Below the pieces are notes generated by a model. The model was given only the letters and a program-made list of their open reading frames with translations. It did no database searches and was not told where the DNA came from. A stretch of 10,516 bases of DNA from Bacillota bacterium (GTDB taxonomy: Bacteria > Bacillota_A > Clostridia > Lachnospirales > Lachnospiraceae), in the NCBI GenBank assembly GCA_023443625.1, contig JAEZTQ010000015.1, positions 1 to 10,516 of the forward strand. Direction: 5' to 3'. Of the stretch, positions 1 through 5,769 are shown piece by piece. Each line of letters opens with the position of its first letter. Position 1 is the first letter of the stretch. Made by a program: the position numbers and the translations under genes.

Positions 1-66
1 TAGCACCTTCCTTTGTAGTTTATTTGGTCTTCGTAAACCTAAATTTACCACAAAAGGGTGCTTTTC
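1..66 (+). terminator. Probable terminator hairpin of a gene left of the window
   Basis: The outer arms AGCACC (2-7) and GGTGCT (57-62) are complementary. Between them the two halves (about 10-27 and 38-55) pair imperfectly, giving one long hairpin. It is followed by a short T run (62-65). This looks like the intrinsic terminator of a plus-strand gene that ends before the window. The T run is short and the inner stem has mismatches, so termination strength is uncertain. Confidence 0.5.
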
Positions 67-83
67 ATCTACCCTAAATCAAA

Positions 84-102
84 TATGGAATGTATTTCCA
101 TA
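84..102. repeat. Short dyad TATGGAA-N5-TTCCATA
   Basis: A perfect 7-bp inverted repeat with a 5-base centre lies about 95 bases upstream of the -35 box of the proC promoter. It could be a regulator site or a chance palindrome in AT-rich DNA. Nothing in the sequence identifies a binding protein. Confidence 0.3.
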
Positions 103-127
103 CACCCTAAACTAATTTTACGCTAAC

Positions 128-171
128 TATGAAATTAATACCTAATCTATATGAAATTAATACCTAATCTA
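128..171. repeat. Perfect 22-bp tandem duplication upstream of proC
   Basis: Positions 128-149 and 150-171 are identical over 22 bases, with no spacer and no third copy. The repeat ends about 25 bases before the -35 box of the proC promoter. It may be a recent slippage duplication. A duplicated regulator site is possible but unsupported. Confidence 0.85.
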
Positions 172-195
172 GAGTCCTCTTTGCTATATAAATTC

Positions 196-224
196 TTGCA
201 TTGGCCAAGCTGCACGGATATAAT
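196..224 (+). promoter_or_regulatory. Sigma-A-type promoter of proC
   Basis: TTGCAT (196-201) and a perfect TATAAT (219-224) are separated by 17 bases. Transcription should start near 231, giving a 5' leader of about 74 nt before the proC ATG. No riboswitch-like structure is evident in that leader. Confidence 0.7.
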
Positions 225-304
225 AGTATTATTCATATATATATTTCTTATATTTAAAAGACACCCAAATATAAGGGTATAAAGGAAGGCAAAGGGAGGT
301 TAAT

Positions 305-1099
305 ATGAGATTAGGATTTATCGGTTGTGGTAACATGGCTTCAGCTATGATAGGTGGCATTATTGCAAATAAGATTTGCAAGGCAGAGGATATCATTGCA
401 TCGGATGCTTATCTTCCTGCATTAGAGAAGGCTAAAGAAAGCCTACAGATTAGAGTGACTAATGATAATAAGGAGATTGTATCAAGTTCAGACATTATCT
501 TTTTATCAGTCAAGCCACAGTACTATGAGATCGTTATTAAGGAAATTAAAGATACCATAAAAGAGTCACAAATAGTTGTTACCATTGCACCAGGTAAGAC
601 CTTAGAATGGCTATGGAATATCTTTGACAAACCAGTGAAGCTTATACGCTGTATGCCTAATACACCTGCCCTTGTCTGCGAAGGAATTACAGGGGTGTGC
701 CATAATGATTTGGTTACAAAAGAAGAACTAGGCAATGTATGCAATGTCCTAGGGGGCTTTGGTAAAGTAGAGGTGTTATCAGAAAATTTGATGGACGTTG
801 TAGTATCTGTAAGCGGAAGTTCACCAGCCTATGTATTTATGTTCATTGAGGCAATGGCAGACGCTGCTGTGGCTGATGGTATGCCAAGGGCTCAAGCTTA
901 CAAATTTGCTGCTCAGGCAGTACTTGGTAGTGCCAAGATGGTTTTAGAAACAGGCAAGCATCCTGGAGAATTAAAGGATATGGTATGTTCACCAGGTGGA
1001 ACAACCATTGAAGCTGTGGGAGTCTTAGAGAAAAAGGGATTTCGCAGTGCGGTAATGGAAGCAATGAGAGCCTGCGTTAAGAAGGCAAGAGGAATGTAG
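305..1099 (+). CDS. proC: Pyrroline-5-carboxylate reductase
   Basis: Predicted cytoplasmic enzyme that reduces 1-pyrroline-5-carboxylate to L-proline with NAD(P)H, the last step of proline synthesis. The 264-residue length is normal for the family. The N-terminus has the Rossmann dinucleotide-binding motif GFIGCGNMA (residues 4-12). MPNTP lies at 117-121. The helical C-terminal domain carries SGSSPAY (170-176) and the family signature region from HPGEL to TTIEAV (219-238). The ATG start is well placed behind the Shine-Dalgarno GGGAGG (294-299). The gene appears monocistronic: it has its own promoter (196-224) and a strong terminator about 50 bases after the stop. No proA or proB is visible nearby. 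The call rests on conserved motifs across the full length and is secure. Confidence 0.96.
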   Translation: MRLGFIGCGNMASAMIGGIIANKICKAEDIIASDAYLPALEKAKESLQIRVTNDNKEIVSSSDIIFLSVKPQYYEIVIKEIKDTIKESQIVVTIAPGKTLEWLWNIFDKPVKLIRCMPNTPALVCEGITGVCHNDLVTKEELGNVCNVLGGFGKVEVLSENLMDVVVSVSGSSPAYVFMFIEAMADAAVADGMPRAQAYKFAAQAVLGSAKMVLETGKHPGELKDMVCSPGGTTIEAVGVLEKKGFRSAVMEAMRACVKKARGM

Positions 1100-1148
1100 G
1101 TTAAAGCATTTCATAGTATGTAAAAGCCAAGAAAATAATATATAGCAG

Positions 1149-1191
1149 AACTGCTGTAGAATTAATTTGTATTGATTTTACGGCAGTTTTT
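1149..1191 (+). terminator. Intrinsic terminator of proC
   Basis: A 16-bp stem (1149-1164 with 1173-1188, including three G-T wobbles) has an 8-base loop and ends in a run of five T (1187-1191). It begins 49 bases after the proC stop codon, a classic rho-independent layout. Confidence 0.85.
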
Positions 1192-1490
1192 AAAATATTC
1201 TTAGGTTATTCCTTAATAAGACAGACATATAAGAAATCTAAGGAGGGAATTGAGTCGCTCCTTACTTACGGCCTATTTGAGAAATACCATAATCTGATTC
1301 ACCACTATATAAGATTTTTTATATTATCTTTTCTATACCGAGGTTATATGATATAATATTTACAATTGTGTAATTCTTTAAAGGAAACACTTGAAGATAC
1401 AGATGTGAAGTATTTCTTAAATGGAATAGTGTTTATTCTATTCACATAGTTCGACTAATGAATGGAAATAACTAGGTTAAGGAGAGACCG
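1192..1490. other. Non-coding gap upstream of the zinc-ribbon gene
   Basis: No credible gene is visible. A 7-bp stem TAAGGAG/CTCCTTA (1239-1245 with 1258-1264, 12-base loop) has no T run, so it is not a standard terminator. It also creates a Shine-Dalgarno-like AAGGAGG, but only a 15-codon TTG frame follows, which I do not accept as a gene. The remainder is the AT-rich promoter area of the downstream gene. Confidence 0.6.
1349..1357 (+). promoter_or_regulatory. Possible extended -10 promoter for the zinc-ribbon gene
   Basis: TGATATAAT is an exact extended -10 element (TG at 1349-1350, TATAAT at 1352-1357). No good -35 box exists at 16-18 bases upstream; the hexamer at 17 bases is TTTTCT. The leader would be about 125 nt long. 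Confidence 0.45.
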
Positions 1491-1871
1491 ATGGACGTTA
1501 GGGTATGCAAAAAATGCAGGAGATTATTTAATTACATATATGGTCCTGAATTTTGCCCAGAATGTATTAATGTACAATGTGATATTATAGGGGAAGAAAA
1601 GAATAGTGGCATGATTGCCGAGATAAAACCATTAGATAAGAAGGAAGAGGATATATATGAGCAAGTTAAGGAATATATTCTTGGCCATCCAAAATCTACG
1701 GTTGCTCATATAGTAGATGTATTTGGGATTTCCCCTTCTGTATTATTTGATTGGATTCGAGATGATAGATTAGAGTTTACAGATGAAGCTTCTTCTGCGT
1801 GGTTTACCTGTGAAAAGTGTGGAGTTAAAATAAGAAGTGGAAGATTTTGTGGTCGATGTAGGACGAGATAA
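1491..1871 (+). CDS. YvyF-like double-zinc-ribbon protein with central HTH (TIGR03826-type)
   Basis: Small predicted cytoplasmic protein of 126 residues. Cys pairs at residues 6/9 and 22/25 form an N-terminal zinc ribbon, and Cys pairs at 107/110 and 120/123 form a second one near the C-terminus. The central part (about 55-95), with a segment like AHIVDVFGISPSVLFDWIRD, reads as a MerR-like helix-turn-helix. This order matches the 'flagellar operon protein' family containing Bacillus YvyF, of about the same size; the assignment is from recalled architecture, not an alignment. YvyF normally sits by flgM and the flagellar genes, but no flagellar gene lies here, so a motility role is not shown. 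Start ATG follows AAGGAGA (1479-1485). Function remains open: a DNA-binding or protein-binding regulator is plausible. Confidence 0.75.
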   Translation: MDVRVCKKCRRLFNYIYGPEFCPECINVQCDIIGEEKNSGMIAEIKPLDKKEEDIYEQVKEYILGHPKSTVAHIVDVFGISPSVLFDWIRDDRLEFTDEASSAWFTCEKCGVKIRSGRFCGRCRTR

Positions 1872-1872
1872 A

Positions 1873-1950
1873 CAGTGGATGTCAAATTCCCATGCCAATG
1901 TTTTGCACCACTACGAATATAAATGGTGCATGGGAATTCGACAGCCTCTG
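1873..1950. repeat. Long imperfect inverted repeat (possible miniature interspersed element)
   Basis: Arms 1873-1895 and 1928-1950 are complementary at 20 of 23 positions, including an uninterrupted 11-bp core AATTCCCATGC (1885-1895) / GCATGGGAATT (1928-1938). The 32-base centre can add a 4-bp inner stem (ACCA 1907-1910 with TGGT 1924-1927). It begins two bases after the stop codon of the zinc-ribbon gene. No T run follows, so it is not a typical terminator. The form resembles REP/MITE-type repeats, but one copy in this window cannot prove repetition. Confidence 0.7.
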
Positions 1951-1995
1951 GCGGATGCACACTCGCTTCACTCGGTGCGTTGAAATATAAATGGT
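1916..1995. repeat. 12-bp direct repeat AATATAAATGGT flanking a GC-richer segment
   Basis: AATATAAATGGT occurs at 1916-1927 and again at 1984-1995, 68 bases apart. The first copy lies in the centre of the inverted repeat. The segment between the copies is richer in GC than its surroundings and contains GCAC (1957-1960) that can pair with GTGC (1975-1978). Together with the inverted repeat this suggests a composite element spanning roughly 1873-1995. Confidence 0.5.
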
Positions 1996-2001
1996 ATCAA
2001 G

Positions 2002-2030
2002 TAGACATACCTAACTTTTCTGTGTACAAA
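2002..2030 (+). promoter_or_regulatory. Candidate promoter for the small membrane protein and secDF
   Basis: TAGACA (2002-2007) and TACAAA (2025-2030) are 17 bases apart, matching 5 of 6 and 4 of 6 consensus bases. It is the best candidate upstream of 2088 and would start transcription near 2037. No better promoter is visible before secD. Confidence 0.4.
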
Positions 2031-2087
2031 AGAAGCAATATATGTTAATTTAATAGGGTGCAACTATTAGGAAAGGGGTATGAGCTA

Positions 2088-2507
2088 ATGAATTATAGCA
2101 GTAATAATACAAAAAGGTCTTCTTATGTATTAATAATTACTGGAATTATATTTTTCTTCTACTTGACCTTTCCGCCATCATATTCCTATCCTGACAAAGG
2201 ATTTAGTAAAGGTGCAGGTAATAAGGAGGTAAGCCTACATATACCAAGAAAGCAGGGAGTTTCTTTTATTATCGCTTTCTTTAAGGATAATCTAATATTA
2301 GAAGATATTACAAGAAAACAAATAGTAAAGGGATGTATATCTAAGAACGCACAGAGGATGACTTGTTTATTTGAAGCATTTATTCCAGTGGTATCAGGAT
2401 ATGGCTTCTTGTATTATTATAAAAAACGCTATATAAGAGAAATAAATCAGCAAAAACATTTGCTTGCATTTTCTATGGGTGGACATGCTCCACCGCAGAT
2501 TTTATAA
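2088..2507 (+). CDS. Small membrane protein of unknown function upstream of secD
   Basis: I do not recognise this 139-residue protein. It begins with a short polar, basic segment, then a strong hydrophobic helix (about residues 12-32, ending in an aromatic and Pro-rich stretch). A soluble, lysine-rich middle follows, then a second moderately hydrophobic aromatic stretch (about 90-108) before a basic KKRY segment. It is not YajC, the usual small partner of SecDF: the size and sequence do not fit. I chose ATG 2088 over the in-frame GTG at 2058 because AAAGGGG (2072-2078) sits nine bases upstream of it. The stop is 35 bases before secD with no terminator between, so the three genes are probably co-transcribed. 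Whether it works with the Sec machinery is inference from position only. Confidence 0.6.
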   Translation: MNYSSNNTKRSSYVLIITGIIFFFYLTFPPSYSYPDKGFSKGAGNKEVSLHIPRKQGVSFIIAFFKDNLILEDITRKQIVKGCISKNAQRMTCLFEAFIPVVSGYGFLYYYKKRYIREINQQKHLLAFSMGGHAPPQIL

Positions 2508-2542
2508 AGTTTTAAGATACTATAATAGAAGGGAAAGAGAAA

Positions 2543-3817
2543 ATGAAAAAGACTAAGCCAGTGTTTTTTATCGTATTAATTTTTGCGTTACTTATGGCAT
2601 ATACTGCTATTTTCGGAGCGGACATCGGTAGTATTCATATTAAAGGTGCTCCAGAGATACGTTATGGTATAGATATACGCGGTGGCGTTGATTCTGCTTT
2701 TGAGCCAGTAGGTTTAGATCGTAAACCTACCCTTACTGAGCTTGAAGCAGCAAGAGCTGTTATTGAAGTGCGTCTGGATCAGAAGAATATCACAGATCGT
2801 GAAGTTACCATTGACAAGGAGAACGGATATGTAATCGTTCGTTTCCCCTGGAAGGCAGATGAGAAAGACTTTGATCCTGAGAGTGCAATTGCAGAGCTGG
2901 GCTCCACAGCTAAATTAACCTTTAGAGATTCTGAGGGTAATGTGTTGATGGATGGTTCTACCGTGTCAAAAAGCAGCCCCATGCTCAATCAGGAGAGAGG
3001 TGGATATGAGGTAAGCCTTGAATTTAATGCTGAAGGAACCAAAATATTATCCAAGGTAACTGAGAGACTCTTAGGCAAGCCTATGAGTATCTATATGGAT
3101 GAGACTGAAATACAATCAGCTACCATCAGTGCACATATTACAGAGGGTTCTTGTGTTATTACAGGTATGAGAGACTATGATTATGCAAAGGAGTTATCTG
3201 ATAAGATTAATTCAGGTGCATTGCCTTTTTCCATGGCTACTAAGAATTATTCTACCATTAGTCCCTTCTTAGGAACAGGTGCACTGAATGTTATGGTTAA
3301 TGCAGGTATTATTGCTTTCTGCATTATTAGTGCATTGCTAATCTTCTATTACCGCCTGCCAGGACTTGTTGCATGTATTTCTTTATTGATACAAATAGCA
3401 GGACAGATATTGACCCTCTCTGTTCCACAGATGACCCTTACCTTACAGGGTATCGCAGGTATTATTCTCTCCATAGGTATGGGAGTTGATGCCAATGTTA
3501 TCTCTTCGGAGAGAATTAGTGAGGAGATCAAATCAGGTAAGAGCTCTGCCTCAGCTATAGCGTCTGGATTTAAGAACTCCTTTGCCTCAGTATTTGATGG
3601 AAATGTTACGGTGCTAATCGTTGCATTTATTATGATGACTTTAGGATCTGGATCGTTGTTATCCTTTGGATATACTTTATTTACTGGAATAGTATTTAAT
3701 TTCATTGGTGGTGTTACAGCATCTCGACTAATGGTACGTTCCTTGAATTCCTTTAAATTCTTGCAAAAACCAGCTCTTTATACCTGCTGGTCAAGGAGGG
3801 TAACATATGAAGAATAA
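2543..3817 (+). CDS. secD: Protein translocase subunit SecD
   Basis: Membrane subunit that, with SecF, uses the proton motive force to assist late steps of SecYEG/SecA-dependent export. The 424-residue length fits the short Firmicute form. Residues 7-25 are TM1. IDIRGG (43-48) is the family's D-x-RGG motif. The large extracytoplasmic P1 region spans about 30-240, and a cluster of five membrane helices occupies about 247-400. The RND-like signature LQGIAGIILSIGMGVDANVI (301-320) includes Asp316, at the position of the conserved proton-relay aspartate. Start ATG follows a moderate site, AAGGGA (2529-2534). The last 11 bases overlap secF in another frame, and the secF ribosome site lies inside secD, which suggests translational coupling. 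Confidence 0.96.
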   Translation: MKKTKPVFFIVLIFALLMAYTAIFGADIGSIHIKGAPEIRYGIDIRGGVDSAFEPVGLDRKPTLTELEAARAVIEVRLDQKNITDREVTIDKENGYVIVRFPWKADEKDFDPESAIAELGSTAKLTFRDSEGNVLMDGSTVSKSSPMLNQERGGYEVSLEFNAEGTKILSKVTERLLGKPMSIYMDETEIQSATISAHITEGSCVITGMRDYDYAKELSDKINSGALPFSMATKNYSTISPFLGTGALNVMVNAGIIAFCIISALLIFYYRLPGLVACISLLIQIAGQILTLSVPQMTLTLQGIAGIILSIGMGVDANVISSERISEEIKSGKSSASAIASGFKNSFASVFDGNVTVLIVAFIMMTLGSGSLLSFGYTLFTGIVFNFIGGVTASRLMVRSLNSFKFLQKPALYTCWSRRVTYEE

Positions 3818-4754
3818 GATTATTGGGTTTTATAAAAAACGTTGGATTTATTTTTCTATTTCTATAATAACCATGGTTATTGGAATAATCTTTTGTTTTA
3901 CCAAGGGTGTTATGCTGGATATTCAGTTTAAGGGCGGTGCATTACTTAAATATACCTACCTGGGTGACATAGATTCCGATGTAGCTGCTGATATAGCTAC
4001 AAAACAATTGGACAGAATAGTATCCACTCAGCTTACAGAAGATTTTGCTACCAAGGATAAGAAGATTATATTTAATATAACGGGTGAATATGGTTTAGAT
4101 GCTAAGGAGCAAATCGGTCTAGATACAGCATTGAAGGAAGAATTCCCGGAAGCCCAATTAGAGCTTTCCGAATCTCAGATGGTAGAAAAGTTTTTCGGAG
4201 ATAAGTTCTTGCGAGATGGTATTATAGCAGTACTTCTTTCTGCCTTATTTGTTATGTTATATGTATGGATACGTTTCAAGATGATGGGTGGTTTATCTGC
4301 AGGTGTCATGGCCTTAGTAGCCTTGTTTCACGATGTTTTAATCGTATTCTTTACCTGTGTAATCTTTGGCATACCCATTGGTGAATCTTTTGTTGCTGTT
4401 GCATTAAGTATTATCGGTTATTCCATCAATGATACCATTGTTATTTATGACCGTATCAGAGAGAATAGTAAAGCATATGAAGGATTACCCGTTGAGACCA
4501 TTACTGACTTATCCATAACCCAGTCTATGATGAGATCAATCAATACCAATGTTGCGGTTATGATTAGTGTAAGCTTGGTTTATATCCTTGCAACAATGAA
4601 TAATATCAACTCTATACAAAGCTTTGCATTACCCATGGCAGTAGGTTCTATCAGCGGTTGCTATTCAACGATCTGTATTGCTGGTCCTCTTTGGGTTATG
4701 TGGAAGAAGAGAAAGGGTAATACCATATTATTTAAAGAAAAAACTGCAAAATAA
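3807..4754 (+). CDS. secF: Protein translocase subunit SecF
   Basis: Partner of SecD in the proton-driven Sec auxiliary complex of the cytoplasmic membrane. The 315 residues are normal length. TM1 is at about 13-32, followed by the conserved D-x-QFKGG motif (38-44), a soluble P4 region (about 50-125) and five further helices from about 137 on. The signature IGYSINDTIVIYDRIREN (203-220) and the polar residues His175-Asp176 and Arg243 within helices are typical of SecF. The ATG follows a very strong Shine-Dalgarno, AAGGAGGGT (3793-3801), inside the end of secD. A terminator hairpin (4766-4808) closes the unit. The two proteins are separate here, not fused as in Bacillus SecDF. Confidence 0.96.
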   Translation: MKNKIIGFYKKRWIYFSISIITMVIGIIFCFTKGVMLDIQFKGGALLKYTYLGDIDSDVAADIATKQLDRIVSTQLTEDFATKDKKIIFNITGEYGLDAKEQIGLDTALKEEFPEAQLELSESQMVEKFFGDKFLRDGIIAVLLSALFVMLYVWIRFKMMGGLSAGVMALVALFHDVLIVFFTCVIFGIPIGESFVAVALSIIGYSINDTIVIYDRIRENSKAYEGLPVETITDLSITQSMMRSINTNVAVMISVSLVYILATMNNINSIQSFALPMAVGSISGCYSTICIAGPLWVMWKKRKGNTILFKEKTAK

Positions 4755-4765
4755 ATATAAATAAG

Positions 4766-4808
4766 TGGGGGCTAAAGCGAAATCCAAAGGAATTCGTTTT
4801 AGCCCCTA
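4766..4808. terminator. Bidirectional terminator between secF and yyaC
   Basis: The arm from T4766 through GGGGGCTAAAGCGAA pairs with TTCGTTTTAGCCCC and A4808, with a G-T wobble and one mismatch, around an AAAGG-containing loop. On the plus strand the tail TATTACTATCTT is only moderately T-rich. On the minus strand the tail ACTTATTTATATTTATTTT is T-rich. It lies between convergent genes and probably serves both. Confidence 0.8.
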
Positions 4809-4853
4809 TTACTATCTTAAGATCTATGCTTCAATTCAGGAAGCAGATTATGT

Positions 4854-5438
4854 TTATTGTAAGGTGATTGCTCTAAGTTTATTGAGACTATAGTTAATTG
4901 CCAAACAGATTTGATCCGCCATGGACATTACAACATTAAGTCTTGTTGTCTGTAACAGCATATTATCGAGAATTCCTGAAAAATTAACAATGCCGGTAAT
5001 AAAGATGTCTCCCACTTCAGGTAAATCCTTATCAACCCCTGCACCTGGTTTTAAGGGACCTTCACCAAGAGTGATATAACCGATATGGTTTGATTTACCC
5101 AAAGAAGCATCTATTGCTATTATAAAAGCATCATCGTGAGTTTGGTAAATCATATCTATAGTATCTTTTAAGTTCTTGGCATGAACGGGATTCTGAAGAG
5201 TACCATAGATAATATAATTATGGTGCTTTATATATTTGGAAAGCTTATAGCCGATGATTGGTCCTAGACAGTCACCCGTTGCTCTGTCTGAGCCAATGCA
5301 TAGGAATATAATAGTTTTATTTGCAACCACATGCTCTCTGAGAAGATCCGAGAGCATACAGCCCATCTCGTAAGCAATATTTTTTTCTGTAGAATTAAAA
5401 TATGATACACAGTTTTTGTTTTTAAAGAAAATGCTCAT
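4854..5438 (-). CDS. yyaC: Sporulation protein YyaC (DUF1256 / GPR-like fold family)
   Basis: Predicted sporulation protein, 194 residues, similar in length to family members (TIGR02841). The family is related to the germination protease and hydrogenase-maturation protease folds, but I know of no established reaction for it. Motifs: CIGSDRATGDCLGP (47-60) with Asp51 and Asp56 at the likely metal/catalytic position; GTLQNPVHAKNL (79-90); IDASLG (109-114); and a Gly/Pro-rich segment GEGPLKPGAGVDKDLPEVGD (125-144). The ATG follows GGAGGA (5443-5448). The gene is alone on the minus strand, convergent with secF and divergent from the LysM gene. A promoter resembling sigma-F/sigma-G sites lies at 5487-5515, which fits forespore expression. 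The family call is strong; the biochemical role is unknown. Confidence 0.9.
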   Translation of the reverse strand: MSIFFKNKNCVSYFNSTEKNIAYEMGCMLSDLLREHVVANKTIIFLCIGSDRATGDCLGPIIGYKLSKYIKHHNYIIYGTLQNPVHAKNLKDTIDMIYQTHDDAFIIAIDASLGKSNHIGYITLGEGPLKPGAGVDKDLPEVGDIFITGIVNFSGILDNMLLQTTRLNVVMSMADQICLAINYSLNKLRAITLQ

Positions 5439-5486
5439 TGTTCCTCCGATTGCCTTTTATGGCATTTTGAAATAATAATATAAAGG

Positions 5487-5515
5487 TAGTATTTCCAAAA
5501 ATTTTAAATATAGAC
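5487..5515 (-). promoter_or_regulatory. Forespore (sigma-F/sigma-G-like) promoter of yyaC
   Basis: Read on the minus strand, GTCTA (5515-5511), a 14-base spacer and GGAAATACTA (5496-5487) match the sigma-F pattern: the -10 fits GGNNANAHTR fully and the -35 fits 4 of 5. The predicted start is near 5480, leaving about a 42-nt leader. No good sigma-A promoter is seen for this gene. Confidence 0.55.
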
Positions 5516-5578
5516 ACTAAAAACCTCTCAATATAAGCAGAACATTTACAATTTTTATGGATATTTCGGGAATAGTCC

Positions 5579-5600
5579 TTTATTTTACTGAGAAAATAAA
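5579..5600. repeat. AT-only dyad TTTATTTT-N6-AAAATAAA
   Basis: A perfect 8-bp inverted repeat with loop ACTGAG sits in the divergent region between yyaC and the LysM gene. It consists only of A and T in the arms, so chance is a serious alternative to a regulatory role. Confidence 0.35.
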
Positions 5601-5640
5601 GAGAAATAGCCGATTGTTCATTTTTTTAGTAGAAATCTGA

Positions 5641-5653
5641 TGATAACTTATCA
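5641..5653. promoter_or_regulatory. Candidate operator palindrome TGATAA-C-TTATCA
   Basis: A perfect 6-1-6 palindrome ends 16 bases before the -35 box of the LysM-gene promoter. It resembles, but is shorter than, the 7-1-7 Fur-type box of Firmicutes (TGATAATNATTATCA). It could bind a dimeric regulator of the divergent promoters. The assignment is tentative. Confidence 0.35.
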
Positions 5654-5669
5654 ATATGTAAAACTTAAA

Positions 5670-5698
5670 CTGACAAAAAGCCTGTCCCTATCTATGAT
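5670..5698 (+). promoter_or_regulatory. Sigma-A-type promoter of the MPN-LysM gene
   Basis: CTGACA (5670-5675) and TATGAT (5693-5698) are separated by exactly 17 bases, each matching the consensus in 5 of 6 positions. The transcript would start near 5705, with a leader of about 65 nt. Confidence 0.65.
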
Positions 5699-5756
5699 AT
5701 GATGAGTGCAGCTATTCGGTTACTCCGATAAACATAGGCTATATTATCTTTGGAAT

Positions 5757-5761
5757 AGGAG
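5757..5761 (+). promoter_or_regulatory. Ribosome binding site that sets a TTG start at 5770
   Basis: AGGAG at 5757-5761 overlaps the first base of the GTG at 5761, so it cannot serve that codon. It is 8 bases from the in-frame TTG at 5770, an ideal distance. The start is therefore placed at 5770. Confidence 0.65.
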
Positions 5762-5769
5762 TGTTTCAG

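Noticed and set aside
523..744. Minus-strand open frame inside proC (also 843-1064)
   Set aside because: Both lie wholly within the well-supported proC gene, lack a ribosome site and have no family-like composition. They are antisense shadows.
1239..1264. Hairpin TAAGGAG/CTCCTTA as a second terminator or riboswitch
   Set aside because: No T run follows on either strand and no known riboswitch core is visible. It is probably chance or a minor structure.
1379..1406. Sigma-D (flagellar) promoter upstream of the zinc-ribbon gene
   Set aside because: TAAA at 1379-1382 is followed after 16 bases by ACAGATGT, only a partial match to GCCGATAT with non-ideal spacing.
1695..1704. Possible CRISPR, phage or mobile-gene content anywhere in the window
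   Set aside because: No evenly spaced repeats, transposase, integrase or phage protein was seen. The only repeats are the 22-bp tandem pair and the inverted/direct repeat after 1871.
1706..1960. Minus-strand open frame over the zinc-ribbon gene and the inverted repeat
   Set aside because: It overlaps the cysteine-rich gene on the other strand and reads through a structured repeat. No start signal supports it.
2058..2087. GTG start at 2058 for the small membrane protein
   Set aside because: The Shine-Dalgarno at 2072-2078 lies downstream of this codon and fits the ATG at 2088.
2779..2988. Minus-strand open frames in secD (2779-2988, 3349-3705)
   Set aside because: They are embedded in secD, have no Shine-Dalgarno and show no recognisable domain.
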